A model generated the notes under the pieces. That model saw only the letters and a program-made list of their open reading frames with translations. It made no database searches and was not told where the DNA came from. Positions 1-8,251 of a DNA stretch of 52,008 nucleotides are shown here, in pieces. The position numbers and the translations under genes were made by a program. The number at the start of each line of letters is the position of its first letter. Within the stretch, counting starts at the first letter, position 1. The DNA is from Jeotgalibaca caeni (GTDB taxonomy: Bacteria > Bacillota > Bacilli > Lactobacillales > Aerococcaceae). The stretch covers positions 1 to 52,008 of the forward strand of contig NZ_JARBEA010000012.1 in assembly GCF_028863945.1 (NCBI RefSeq), given 5' to 3'.

Positions 1-75
1 TATTGAACCGCCGTATACGGATCCGTACGTACGGTGGTGTGAGAGGTCGGAGCCGTGAGGCTCCTCCTACTCGAT
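1..75 (+). mobile_element. Group II intron, 3' end (domains V-VI), cut by window edge
   Basis: The first bases fold as the end of a bacterial group II intron. A domain V-like hairpin runs from about 5 to 40, with complementary arms ACCGCCGTA and TACGGTGGT. A second hairpin at about 41-75, GGAGCC paired with GGCTCC, ends in CTCCTACTCGAT and fits domain VI. Group II introns usually end in AY, so the 3' splice boundary is placed near 75, uncertain by a few bases. The reverse-transcriptase gene would lie upstream, outside the window. Bases 76-209 that follow hold only a possible weak promoter (TAAAAT at 153-158) for mreB. Confidence 0.8.
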
Positions 76-209
76 TTCCCATACAAATAAAGTTAATTAT
101 TATCTTTTTTCTTAGATTTCTTCTTTCTACTTTTTCATACGCCAATTTGTGGTAAAATATGAAGTAATTTGTGTTATCCTAGCATTAACAAAGGAAAGAA
201 GGTACATGA

Positions 210-1238
210 TTGGCTGTTTTTTCTCTTAAAGCCCCCAAGATTGCAATCGATTTAGGCACTGCCAATACGATTGTTTACGTAGAGGGAAAGGGCATCGTAG
301 TTGAAGAACCCTCTGTAATTGCGCGAAATATTTATACGGGAGAAATTTTAGCGGTTGGGAATGAAGCCTTTCAGAAGATTGGCAATGCTCCTGGCAGTAC
401 CGTTGCCTCACGTCCACTGAAAGACGGTGTGATTGCAGACTTTGAATCAACAGTTGAAATGATCAAGTACTTTATCAAAAAAGCGGTACAGTTTTCTTTG
501 AAGAAACCATCCATTCTCATCTGTGCACCAAGCGGTATCACCAATGTAGAGAAAAGAGCTATCATAGATGCCTCACAGCAGGCCGGAGCGAGCCATACGT
601 TCTTGATTGACGAGCCTTATGCGGCCGCACTGGGAGCAGGATTGCCGGTTCTGCAGCCGATTGGAACGATGATTATCGATATTGGCGGCGGAACAACGGA
701 TGTTGCGACCATTTCTCTTGGAAATTTGGTTAAAAGTCGTTCGCAAAAAGTGGGCGGCGATAAAATGGACGAAGCGATTCTCACTTATGTAAAGAAAAAT
801 TATTCACTGCTTATCGGTGAACGTACAGCTGAAGCTGTTAAGAAAAAATTAGGTTCTGCAAGTCCAGTACTTGCGTCTCGTTATGGCACGTTTCAAGTGC
901 AGGGAAGAGAAGAAGGGACCGGTATTCAAAGAACGGTCACGCTAGAAGCTACAGAAGTAGCAGAGGCGATCCAAGAAAACATTCAGGTCATCATTCAACT
1001 CGTTAAGGAAGTCTTGGAAGAAACGGCACCAGAAATTGCTTCTGATGTCATTACTCAAGGCGTAGTATTGACGGGGGGAGGAGCCTTGTTGCGAGATATA
1101 GCAGAAGTATTCCAAGAAGCACTCCAATTACCTGTTCGAGTGGCAGCAGACCCATTGCATTCTGTTGTACTAGGTACAGGAGACTCCTTAAAAAATATTG
1201 ATAAATGGAAAAAGAATTACCTGCAAACTATGCGGTGA
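210..1238 (+). CDS. mreB: Rod-shape-determining actin homologue MreB
   Basis: MreB is a bacterial actin that polymerises on the inner membrane face and guides elongation-phase peptidoglycan synthesis. The 342-residue protein has the phosphate-1 motif IDLGTANT (about residues 13-20) and the phosphate-2 motif DIGGGTTDVA (about 158-167). Length is normal for the family. The start is TTG at 210, seven bases after AGAAGG; the ATG at 206 is in another frame. mreC follows after 26 bases and mreD overlaps mreC, so the three form one operon. The N-terminus is close to both MreB and Mbl paralogues, so which paralogue this is remains open; mreCD next door favours MreB. Confidence 0.95.
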   Translation: MAVFSLKAPKIAIDLGTANTIVYVEGKGIVVEEPSVIARNIYTGEILAVGNEAFQKIGNAPGSTVASRPLKDGVIADFESTVEMIKYFIKKAVQFSLKKPSILICAPSGITNVEKRAIIDASQQAGASHTFLIDEPYAAALGAGLPVLQPIGTMIIDIGGGTTDVATISLGNLVKSRSQKVGGDKMDEAILTYVKKNYSLLIGERTAEAVKKKLGSASPVLASRYGTFQVQGREEGTGIQRTVTLEATEVAEAIQENIQVIIQLVKEVLEETAPEIASDVITQGVVLTGGGALLRDIAEVFQEALQLPVRVAADPLHSVVLGTGDSLKNIDKWKKNYLQTMR

Positions 1239-1264
1239 AAGTGGAAAGGAAATGAAGATTTAAG

Positions 1265-2119
1265 ATGAATCAATTTTTTAATAACAAGAGAATGATCGTA
1301 CTACTAATTTCTGTGATCATCTTTATCAGTACCATAGCCTTTTCGATCTCGCGCAATCGTGAAGATGCCTCCATTCCACAAGTTTTTCTCAATGATGTGA
1401 CGGGGATTGCGACGAATCTTTTTTCCAAACCAGCGGAAGCCGTGAATCGCTATGTCGATTCCGTGGACAATTTGCTGCATACGTATGAAGAAAATCAAGC
1501 GTTGAAGAAAAAGATTGAATCGATGGATGAAATGCAAGGACGTATTTATTCTCTTGAACAAGAAAACTTGGGAATGAAAGAAGAGTTGGAATTGCAGAGC
1601 ACGCTCACTGAATATGCGCGTACGAGCGCTACAGTGATTGCACGCAATCCAGATAACTGGCTGGATCAAGTGGTCATTGATAAGGGTAGTAAAGATGGTA
1701 TCGAAGTAAATATGTCTGTGATGTCAGGGAACGGTTTAATTGGTCGCGTTGCTGAAGTAAGTCCGACGACTGCGAAAGTACTTCTTTTATCAACGGGGAA
1801 CGACTCTGTCAACCGTGTCTCAGCAGAAATTCAAATGGCTGACACACCTGTACACGGAATTGTTGATAACTATGACGGTGAAGAGGGCACGCTGATTATG
1901 TCAGAAATTGATCCGAAAGCCAAGATCGAAGAGGGTACACCTGTTGTTACTTCAGGTCTTGGCGGACTTTCTCCAAGTTCCTTATTAATCGGCTCCGTAA
2001 AAGAAGTTCGAATGGACGAATATGGTTTGTTCCAAGAAGTGACCATTGAGCCGGCTGGTAATTTAACGGACGTCCGTTACGTAACGGTAATCATGCGTGA
2101 AAGCGAAGGTGCAGAATAA
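1265..2119 (+). CDS. mreC: Rod-shape-determining protein MreC
   Basis: MreC links cytoplasmic MreB to the extracellular wall-synthesis machinery. The 284-residue protein has a short cytoplasmic N-terminus, one membrane helix (about residues 10-28), a coiled coil (about 65-105, rich in E, K and L heptads) and a C-terminal beta domain with the family phrases VIARNPDNWLDQVVIDKG and VMSGNGLIGRV. It sits between mreB and mreD, and its TAA stop shares one base with the mreD ATG, which suggests translational coupling. Confidence 0.95.
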   Translation: MNQFFNNKRMIVLLISVIIFISTIAFSISRNREDASIPQVFLNDVTGIATNLFSKPAEAVNRYVDSVDNLLHTYEENQALKKKIESMDEMQGRIYSLEQENLGMKEELELQSTLTEYARTSATVIARNPDNWLDQVVIDKGSKDGIEVNMSVMSGNGLIGRVAEVSPTTAKVLLLSTGNDSVNRVSAEIQMADTPVHGIVDNYDGEEGTLIMSEIDPKAKIEEGTPVVTSGLGGLSPSSLLIGSVKEVRMDEYGLFQEVTIEPAGNLTDVRYVTVIMRESEGAE

Positions 2120-2643
2120 TGGGACAAAATCGCGCCTTGAACCATGTTTATCTGATTCCCATTTTCCTGTATCTAGCATTGGTGTTCGATGGAATCGTGA
2201 TGAATTTGTTCGCTGGGCAATTAATTGATCAAAACTATGTTTTAACGCCTCGCTTCATTTTATTAGTATTTGTTTTGTTTACGGTATTTTTTCCCAAACA
2301 ACCGCTGTTTCTTTATGCGTTGTTGTTTGGGATTGTCTATGATAGCTTTTATTCGGGTGTAATTGGCCTCTATGCTGCGGGATTAGCCACGATTATGTAT
2401 GTGTTGAAACGAATCCAGCCTCATATTGTACCGACTCCCATCGTAATGATTGCCTTGTTTGTTTTAGCGATTGGTTATCTGGAAATTTTTATTTTTGGCA
2501 TGTATACCTTCTTAGGTTATGCAAATCTTTCCTTTGAAGTATTCTTGTCCTCGAGGCTAGGGCCAACGCTGCTGTTGAATATTATTCTGTTCCTCGCATG
2601 CTACTATCCGCTCTACCGGATGAGTCAGTGGATGTATCAGTAA
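2119..2643 (+). CDS. mreD: Rod-shape-determining membrane protein MreD
   Basis: MreD is an integral membrane partner of MreC in the elongasome. The 174-residue protein is almost wholly hydrophobic, with five or six predicted membrane segments and the phrase LLFGIVYDSFYSGVIGLYAAG typical of MreD central helices. The start overlaps the mreC stop by one base. No clear terminator follows; the next promoter begins about 30 bases downstream. Confidence 0.9.
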   Translation: MGQNRALNHVYLIPIFLYLALVFDGIVMNLFAGQLIDQNYVLTPRFILLVFVLFTVFFPKQPLFLYALLFGIVYDSFYSGVIGLYAAGLATIMYVLKRIQPHIVPTPIVMIALFVLAIGYLEIFIFGMYTFLGYANLSFEVFLSSRLGPTLLLNIILFLACYYPLYRMSQWMYQ

Positions 2644-2675
2644 AATCAATCGTAAATTTTTTTGAGATTATTTTC

Positions 2676-2703
2676 TTGCAATTTAAAAAAGCTGTGATAT
2701 GAT
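2676..2703 (+). promoter_or_regulatory. Promoter of the T-box/amino-acid importer operon
   Basis: TTGCAA at 2676-2681 and TATGAT at 2698-2703 are separated by 16 bases. TG at 2695-2696 gives an extended -10. Transcription would start near 2709, just ahead of the T-box leader. Confidence 0.75.
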
Positions 2704-2709
2704 ATTCCT

Positions 2710-3008
2710 ACCTAATAGAAATGCGAAGAAGAGAAAAAGTAGTTTTCTTTCAATCCCTAGAGAGCTTGCGTTTGGTGAAAGCAAGTGTTTGAAGAAGATG
2801 AACACACATCTCAGAGCAAGTGAGCTGAAAAGACTTCTGTCTCGAGTAAGCGAACTCGGTCGTGCCCGTTACAGCACTAGCGTTTAGTAGTTTTGAACGC
2901 GATGAGGCAGTGTCCTGCAAAGGCATTGCGAAAAAAGGTGGAACCACGTAGCAAATAGCTATCGTCCTTTAAATTCCTATATCAGGAGTTTAAAGGACTT
3001 TTTTTATT
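2710..3008 (+). promoter_or_regulatory. T-box leader controlling an amino-acid ABC importer
   Basis: This leader senses uncharged tRNA and decides between termination and read-through. Visible elements are AGAGAG (2759-2764), the GGTG-containing distal arm of stem I, a stem III-like hairpin with GTGC/GCAC arms around CCGTTACA, the T-box AAGGTGGAACCACG (2935-2948), and a terminator whose arms GTCCTTTAAA (2964-2973) and TTTAAAGGAC (2989-2998) precede a U-run. The specifier is not certain. By position, AAG (Lys) at 2830-2832 sits after GAA and before A-CTTC, which can pair with GAAG near 2725. However, the T-box bulge reads UGGA, which expects a tRNA with U73 (Gly, Thr or Cys in Bacillus-type tRNAs). 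Confidence 0.9.
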
Positions 3009-3095
3009 GGTCCGCATGCAACCAATAAAACCGTTGGCGAAATCATTCCATTTCATTTGGGAAAACCATTATCCAAATTATAGGGGGAAAAGAAC

Positions 3096-3866
3096 ATGAA
3101 AAAATTATTTTTATTATTTGCATCTGTATCCATTTTGGCAGCTTGTGGTAATGAGGAAACAGAGACAGGTTCAGTAAAAGATACGTATGTAGTCGGAATT
3201 GATGAGACATTTGCTCCAATGAGCTTCCGTAATAATGAGGGAGACATTGTCGGGTTTGACGTGGATTTAGCAGAAGAAGTTGGCGAAATGATGGGAGTAA
3301 CTTTTACTTTTCAGCCAATTGACTGGGTCATGAAAGAAACGGAATTGAACGCTGGGAATATTGATTTAATCTGGAACGGGTACAGTATTACAGAGGAACG
3401 GAAAGAAAAAGTTGCCTTTACCGATCCGTATTTAGACAACAAACAAATTATAGTTACATTAGCAGACAGCGATATTGAAACGAAAGCAGACTTGGCTGGA
3501 AAAGTAGTCGCAACGCAACAAGGATCCGCAACACTGGACGCTTTGAATGCAGATGAAACAGGTGTGGTTGAGGAGTTTGACGGTGGTGAGCCAATCCTTT
3601 ATCCAACGTTTACCGATGTATTTAACGACTTAGATAGCGGACGCAGCGAAGCGATTGTGGTGGATGAAGTACTAGGCCGCTACATCATGAAGCAAAAGGG
3701 TCAGGAAAACTATAAAGTATTGGAAGAGAACTTCGGCGAAGAAGAATACGGGGTTGGGGTACGCAAAGATGATACTGAATTACTGGACAACTTGAACGAA
3801 TCCCTAGATGAACTGAAGAAAAATGGGACCTATGATGAAATCTACCAAACTTGGTTTGCAGAGTAG
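3096..3866 (+). CDS. Amino-acid ABC importer, substrate-binding lipoprotein 1
   Basis: This is a family 3 solute-binding protein (256 residues) that captures an amino acid outside the membrane. The signal peptide is short and ends in the lipobox LAAC (Cys17), so it should be lipid-anchored. The mature part has the fold's usual phrases IDETFAPMSF, GFDVDLAEEV, IDLIWNGYSIT and VVDEVLGRY. It is the first gene after the T-box and is followed by a second binding protein, a permease and an ATPase in one operon. The substrate is unknown; a polar or sulfur amino acid is plausible. Confidence 0.9.
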   Translation: MKKLFLLFASVSILAACGNEETETGSVKDTYVVGIDETFAPMSFRNNEGDIVGFDVDLAEEVGEMMGVTFTFQPIDWVMKETELNAGNIDLIWNGYSITEERKEKVAFTDPYLDNKQIIVTLADSDIETKADLAGKVVATQQGSATLDALNADETGVVEEFDGGEPILYPTFTDVFNDLDSGRSEAIVVDEVLGRYIMKQKGQENYKVLEENFGEEEYGVGVRKDDTELLDNLNESLDELKKNGTYDEIYQTWFAE

Positions 3867-3875
3867 GTGGCCGCT

Positions 3876-4634
3876 ATGAAAAAATTATTCTTACTCATGA
3901 GCCTCTTATTTTTAACCGGATGTGCAGAAGCAGCAGAGCAGGAGGAAACGCTCGTCATTGGTATGGACGAGACGTTTGCGCCAATGGGATTCTTGGATGA
4001 AGACGACAATGTCGTTGGATTCGATGTTGACTTGGCGAAGGAAACGTTTGACCGACTGGGATACGATATTGAATTCCAATCCATCGATTGGGCAATGAAG
4101 GAAACAGAATTGAATACAAAAAATATTGATTTGATCTGGAACGGATACGCCGTAACACCAGAGCGCGAAGAGAAGGTCTTGCTGAGCGAACCGTACCTAG
4201 CAGATTCACAAATGATTGTCGTTCGCAAAGATAGTGACATTCAACTGAAAGCAGACTTGACTGGCAAGATCCTTTCTACCCAACAATCATCCAGCTCAAT
4301 TGATAAAATTAAAGCAGATCCATCTGGAATTTATCAAGAAATTGAAGGCGACTTGGTGCTTTATCCAACTAACAACAACAGTTTCATGGACTTAGAAGCT
4401 GGCAGGGTGGATGCAATTGTAGTCGGTGAAACATACGGCAGATATTACATCAAAGAAAGCGGCAATGAAGATACATTCCGCATTTTGGAAGAGAACTTCG
4501 GTCAAGATAACGTAGCGGTTGCGCTACGCAAAGAAGATACAGATTTGAAAAAGAAAATCGACCAAACATTGGCAGAGATGCAAGAAGATGGCGCATATGA
4601 CGCAATCTATCAAAAATGGTTTTTCACTGAGTAA
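3876..4634 (+). CDS. Amino-acid ABC importer, substrate-binding lipoprotein 2
   Basis: A paralogue of the preceding gene (252 residues) with lipobox LTGC. The same landmarks appear in the same order: MDETFAPMGF, GFDVDLAKE, IDWAMKETELN, IDLIWNGYAVT and ENFGQ. ATG at 3876 is preferred over the in-frame GTG at 3867 because AGGTGG lies five bases upstream and MKKLFLLMSLLFLTGC is a normal lipoprotein signal. The pair probably arose by tandem duplication and may widen or tune the ligand range of one permease. Confidence 0.9.
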   Translation: MKKLFLLMSLLFLTGCAEAAEQEETLVIGMDETFAPMGFLDEDDNVVGFDVDLAKETFDRLGYDIEFQSIDWAMKETELNTKNIDLIWNGYAVTPEREEKVLLSEPYLADSQMIVVRKDSDIQLKADLTGKILSTQQSSSSIDKIKADPSGIYQEIEGDLVLYPTNNNSFMDLEAGRVDAIVVGETYGRYYIKESGNEDTFRILEENFGQDNVAVALRKEDTDLKKKIDQTLAEMQEDGAYDAIYQKWFFTE

Positions 4635-4651
4635 CGGAAAGAAGGAATAAA

Positions 4652-5287
4652 ATGGAACTGCTACAAACAATTTGGCCTTCCTTACTGGATGGTTTTATCA
4701 CTACACTAAAAATATTCTTCATCGTTGGGATCACCAGTATTCCCTTGGGCTTTTTGATTGCAGTCATTCGGGTTTATGCCCCAAAATGGATTGGAGCATT
4801 GGTACAGGGTTACGTTTTCGTTATGCGTGGAACTCCACTCTTGCTTCAATTGATGTTCTTTTTCTTCGGCCTTCCTTTCGTAGGAATTGTCATGGACCGA
4901 TTCACAGCTGCCATTTTAGCTTTTATTATTAACTATGCAGCTTACTATGCGGAAATCTTCCGCGGCGGAATCTTAGCAATTCCGCGTGGTCAATTCGAAT
5001 CGATTTCCGTACTGGGAATCGGACGGGTACGCGGATTCATCCGCATCATCATTCCTCAAGTATTCCAAGTCGTGCTTCCGTCAGTAGGGAACGAAGTTAT
5101 TTCCCTGGTTAAAGATACTTCCCTCGTTTACATTTTGGGAATCGGCGAGCTTTTACGGGCCGGTCAAATTGCTTCCAACACCTATGCATCCCTCATTCCA
5201 TTTTTAGGAGTAGGGGCCTTGTACTTGATGGTGACGGCAATCATTACCGTAATCTTAAACAACTTAGAAGCACGTAGAAAATATTAG
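4652..5287 (+). CDS. Amino-acid ABC importer, permease
   Basis: An HEQRO/HisM-type membrane component (211 residues) that forms the channel as a homodimer. It has about five membrane helices, the N-terminal phrase LLDGFITTLKIF, and the coupling (EAA) loop at about 117-146, including FESISVLGIG and RIIIPQ, which contacts the ATPase. It lies between the binding proteins and the ATPase, with six bases to the ATPase ribosome-binding region. Confidence 0.9.
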   Translation: MELLQTIWPSLLDGFITTLKIFFIVGITSIPLGFLIAVIRVYAPKWIGALVQGYVFVMRGTPLLLQLMFFFFGLPFVGIVMDRFTAAILAFIINYAAYYAEIFRGGILAIPRGQFESISVLGIGRVRGFIRIIIPQVFQVVLPSVGNEVISLVKDTSLVYILGIGELLRAGQIASNTYASLIPFLGVGALYLMVTAIITVILNNLEARRKY

Positions 5288-5298
5288 GAGGAATGAAG

Positions 5299-5970
5299 AT
5301 GCTTTTAGAAGCAACCAATCTAACGAAAGACTATGGTGAAGGAGCGGTCTTAAAGAACTTCTCCTTCACCATCGATCAAGGAGAAATCGTTGTTCTAGCG
5401 GGGAAATCAGGAACTGGAAAGACAACGTTAATGCGAATTATTAATAATCTAGAACGTGCAGACCAAGGAACCGTGGCGATTGCAGGCATTTATCTCTGTC
5501 AGGAGTCGCCAAACGGAGCGGAATATGTCTCTCGTAAAGAACGCAGACTCTATCAAAATCAAATCGGAATGGTATTCCAAGATTATTCCTTGTTCCCAAA
5601 TTTAACGGTTCTGGAAAACCTATTGGAAGCTCCCTTGGCACAGAAATTGAGCAGCCGCCAAGACTTAACAAAAAAGGCCGAAGAATTATTAAATGAAATG
5701 GATATTTTAGAGCAAAAAGACCGGATGCCAAGTACGCTGTCTGGCGGCCAAAAACAGCGTGTAGCCATTGCTCGGTCCATGATGTTGAATCCAAAGGTAC
5801 TATGCTTTGATGAGCCGACTTCAGCGCTGGACCGCGAGTCTTCAGACAGCATCGGACGCTTGATTCAAGGAATCGCCGAGCGGGGAACAGGTATCTTAAT
5901 TGTTACGCATGACTTGGAATTTGGGGAAAAGTACGGAACTCGAATTCTTTCTTCCACCACTTTTATCTAA
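5299..5970 (+). CDS. Amino-acid ABC importer, ATPase
   Basis: This ATPase (223 residues) powers uptake. Motifs run in order: Walker A GKSGTGKTT, Q-loop VFQDYSLF, signature LSGGQKQR, Walker B LCFDEPTSALD and the switch His in VTHD. ATG at 5299 is used because AGGAGG (5286-5291) is seven bases upstream; the earlier in-frame ATG at 5293 is one base from it. It ends the operon; no strong terminator is seen before the rplU promoter. Confidence 0.92.
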   Translation: MLLEATNLTKDYGEGAVLKNFSFTIDQGEIVVLAGKSGTGKTTLMRIINNLERADQGTVAIAGIYLCQESPNGAEYVSRKERRLYQNQIGMVFQDYSLFPNLTVLENLLEAPLAQKLSSRQDLTKKAEELLNEMDILEQKDRMPSTLSGGQKQRVAIARSMMLNPKVLCFDEPTSALDRESSDSIGRLIQGIAERGTGILIVTHDLEFGEKYGTRILSSTTFI

Positions 5971-5984
5971 AAGTCATCTTTTTA

Positions 5985-6013
5985 TTGACGGAAAGTTGGG
6001 TTTCTGGTAAACT
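5985..6013 (+). promoter_or_regulatory. Promoter of the rplU-prp-rpmA operon
   Basis: TTGACG (5985-5990) and TAAACT (6008-6013) have 17-base spacing, directly upstream of the L21 leader. Confidence 0.7.
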
Positions 6014-6018
6014 ACTCG

Positions 6019-6119
6019 TGTTGTAAATGTGCGCACCACAGCTACAACCGCTCGATTAGAAGTTAGGTAAGTCCCTTGTGGCACTTCGTTCGGCGAGTCT
6101 AAGTCTAATAAGGAGGTGC
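6019..6119 (+). promoter_or_regulatory. Ribosomal protein L21 leader RNA
   Basis: The structured 5' leader of rplU resembles the L21 leader family of Firmicutes, thought to mediate autoregulation of the operon. The pieces I recognise are TGTTGTAAATGTGCGCACCA, the CTTGTGGCACTTCG block, and CTAAGTCTAATAAGGAGGTG at the ribosome-binding end. Assignment is by position and recalled sequence pattern. Confidence 0.75.
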
Positions 6120-6126
6120 AGAATAT

Positions 6127-6435
6127 ATGTACGCAATCATCAAAACTGGTGGTAAACAAGTTAAAGTTGAAGTTGGCCAAGCAATCTACATTGAAAAATT
6201 GAATGTTGAAGCTGGTGAACAAGTTACATTTGAAGAAGTTGTATTCGTAGGTGGAGAAGACACTAAAATTGGTGTTCCATTTGTAGAAGGTGCAACAGTT
6301 GTAGGTACAGTTGAAAAACAAGGCCGCGACAAGAAAGTAACAACTTTCAGATACAAGAGAAGAAAAGACTCTCACCGTAAACAAGGTCATCGTCAACCTT
6401 ATACAAAAGTTATTATCGACGCAATCAACGCATAA
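6127..6435 (+). CDS. rplU: 50S ribosomal protein L21
   Basis: Large-subunit protein bL21 (102 residues, normal length). It starts [15 protein letters not shown] and ends in the basic tail with [20 protein letters not shown] that binds 23S rRNA. A strong AAGGAGGTG precedes it. It is first in the rplU-prp-rpmA operon. Confidence 0.98.
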   Translation: MYAIIKTGGKQVKVEVGQAIYIEKLNVEAGEQVTFEEVVFVGGEDTKIGVPFVEGATVVGTVEKQGRDKKVTTFRYKRRKDSHRKQGHRQPYTKVIIDAINA

Positions 6436-6449
6436 GAGATGTGAAAGCA

Positions 6450-6788
6450 ATGATTACAGCAAAATTTAGTCACGATGAAGAAGGGCAAATTTGTTCCTTT
6501 GAAATTACCGGTCATGCCGGCTACGCGGATGCTGGAGAAGACATCGTCTGTGCTGCGGTTTCGGTTCTAGCAATCGAAACAGTTAACAGCATCGACAAGA
6601 TGGTCGATCACCAAATGATCGTGAAGGAAGCGGATCAAGACGGAGGATATTTATATGCTCACGTTCAATCCAACCTTTCTCTTAAACAGCAAGAAATCTC
6701 GCAGATTTTGCTGCAGCATTTGTACTTATCACTGCAGGATGTCAGCGCGACTTATCCTGACTTTGTGCAACTAAAAAATACACAATAA
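6450..6788 (+). CDS. prp: Prp, cysteine protease that trims ribosomal protein L27
   Basis: Prp (YsxB, DUF464) removes the N-terminal leader of L27 in Firmicutes. Counting from ATG 6450, His22 (in GHAGYA) and Cys34 (in DIVCAA) fall exactly at the catalytic positions known for the Staphylococcus aureus enzyme. This favours 6450 over the in-frame GTG at 6441. The protein has 112 residues and sits between rplU and rpmA. The L27 encoded next door carries the matching leader. Confidence 0.93.
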   Translation: MITAKFSHDEEGQICSFEITGHAGYADAGEDIVCAAVSVLAIETVNSIDKMVDHQMIVKEADQDGGYLYAHVQSNLSLKQQEISQILLQHLYLSLQDVSATYPDFVQLKNTQ

Positions 6789-6813
6789 AAACCGAAATAG
6801 GGAGGTGCACCTC

Positions 6814-7098
6814 ATGTTGAAATTAAATCTACAACTATTCGCTCACAAAAAAGGGGGCGGTTCTACTTCTAACGGCCGCGATTCCGAATCCAAACGTCTA
6901 GGCGCAAAACGTGCTGATGGCCAAATGGTTTCTGGTGGTTCTATTTTGTACCGTCAACGCGGAACAAAAATCCATCCAGGCGTGAACGTGGGTAGAGGCG
7001 GAGACGACACTTTGTTTGCAAAAGTAGACGGAGTGGTACGTTTCGAACGTCTAGGCCGCGATAAAAAGCAAGTTTCTGTTTATCCAAAAGCTCAATAA
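6814..7098 (+). CDS. rpmA: 50S ribosomal protein L27 with cleavable leader
   Basis: bL27 reaches toward the peptidyl-transferase centre with its N-terminus. ATG 6814 follows GGGAGGTG and gives MLKLNLQLF followed by AHKKGGGST. The nine-residue leader must be removed by Prp to expose the functional AHKKG end. The remainder ([14 protein letters not shown]) is standard. Length is 94 residues before processing. The in-frame GTG at 6805 is rejected because it overlaps the ribosome-binding site. Confidence 0.97.
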   Translation: MLKLNLQLFAHKKGGGSTSNGRDSESKRLGAKRADGQMVSGGSILYRQRGTKIHPGVNVGRGGDDTLFAKVDGVVRFERLGRDKKQVSVYPKAQ

Positions 7099-7132
7099 GA
7101 AATAACATTTATTCCAATTTACATACACAAAA

Positions 7133-7168
7133 GAACTTGCGAAAGGGTAACCTGACGCAAGTTTTTTA
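7133..7168 (+). terminator. Terminator of the rplU-prp-rpmA operon
   Basis: Arms AACTTGCG (7134-7141) and CGCAAGTT (7156-7163) are followed by a T-run. Confidence 0.85.
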
Positions 7169-7189
7169 TTAGAGAAAGGGTGGAAGTGG

Positions 7190-8203
7190 ATGAATATGGA
7201 CAAACTCCAAGAACTCTTCGAGAAGTTGGATGAGGCAGTCACCTTGCTGCAAAAGGAATTGGATGTTTCGTACATTGAAGCGCTAGCCGAAACCATTCAG
7301 AACTTATCTTATGAAGGAAAAGCTCAACAAATGGACGGACTTCCTTCTGATGAAGTCATTGCACAGTTAAACCGGATGTATCGCAAGCTGAACTTGGCTG
7401 AAGAAGAACGAGAACTCGTACGGAAGTTGGTTCAAATCGGTTTTATCAAAGCCATCCGTGAAGATAAAATTCAATCCAATCATCAAATTACCCCAGATAC
7501 AATAGCCTTTTTGCTTGCTTACTTTATAGATGCGATTAAGGCGAACAAAGAAGAAACCATTCATCTGCATGACTTGGCTGCCGGTTCAGGGAACTTGCTG
7601 TTTGTCGTCATGGACTACTTAAACAAACGAGGAAATCCAGTTACTGCGGAAGCAGTCGACAACGATGACCTGCTTGTTACCCTGGCTGCCAACAGTGCTC
7701 ATTTGCAACAATGGGATGATCAAGTCAAGTTCACTCATTCCGACAGTCTGCAAGAATTGCTGATTGAACCAGCTGATGTGGCTGTTTCCGATTTGCCTGT
7801 AGGATTCTATCCGGTTGAGGAACGGTCGAAGAAATTTGAGACTGCTTTTGCGGAAGGTCATCCCTATGCCCACTTTTTAATGCTTGAACAGCATATGAAA
7901 TACTTAAAAGAAGGCGGTTGGGGATTCTTCATTGTACCGAAAAATTTGTTTGAGAGCGATGAGACGGGTATCTTAATGAAGTGGCTGAAAAAAACAGGTT
8001 ACTTACAAGGGATGCTTCATTTGCCGGAAAACCTATTCCAATCCGCACAAGCACAGAAATCTATTTTAATGATTCAAAAAGCAGGCGCAGGAGCCAAACA
8101 AGCGGAACAAGTTTTACTTGGAACCATTCCAGCCCTAAAAGATGCACGAAAAATACAGGATTTTATCAAAGAATTCCACAATTGGAGTACTTTAATGTTA
8201 TAA
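7190..8203 (+). CDS. ytxK: Class I SAM-dependent methyltransferase, YtxK family
   Basis: A DNA-methylase-like protein of 337 residues, as in Bacillus YtxK, which also lies beside ackA. An N-terminal helical region (about 1-110) precedes the Rossmann domain. The SAM-binding motif is DLAAGSGNLL (about 125-134), and the catalytic-type motif DLPVGFYP (about 199-206) stands where N6-adenine methylases have NPPY. The biological substrate is not known for this family. The gene follows the rpmA terminator and ends about 50 bases before ackA. Confidence 0.85.
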   Translation: MNMDKLQELFEKLDEAVTLLQKELDVSYIEALAETIQNLSYEGKAQQMDGLPSDEVIAQLNRMYRKLNLAEEERELVRKLVQIGFIKAIREDKIQSNHQITPDTIAFLLAYFIDAIKANKEETIHLHDLAAGSGNLLFVVMDYLNKRGNPVTAEAVDNDDLLVTLAANSAHLQQWDDQVKFTHSDSLQELLIEPADVAVSDLPVGFYPVEERSKKFETAFAEGHPYAHFLMLEQHMKYLKEGGWGFFIVPKNLFESDETGILMKWLKKTGYLQGMLHLPENLFQSAQAQKSILMIQKAGAGAKQAEQVLLGTIPALKDARKIQDFIKEFHNWSTLML

Positions 8204-8207
8204 TGTT

Positions 8208-8223
8208 TTTGATTTGAATCAAA
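8208..8223 (+). promoter_or_regulatory. FNR/FLP-like palindrome upstream of ackA
   Basis: A perfect 16-bp palindrome with arms TTTGATT and AATCAAA around TG contains TTGAT-N4-ATCAA, the half-site pattern of the CRP/FNR family. It lies just after TATAAT (8199-8204) and just before TATAAA (8225-8230), so it overlaps any ackA promoter here. Confidence 0.45.
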
Positions 8224-8251
8224 TGTATAAATTGTTAGGAGCGAACAAGAA

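Noticed and set aside
1-75. Firm assignment of the introns to group IIC
   Set aside because: The post-terminator site suggests it, but only the ends are visible and class needs the full ribozyme or maturase.
2699-2947. Short frames on both strands in 2699-2947
   Set aside because: They lie wholly within the T-box leader, whose conserved elements explain the sequence.
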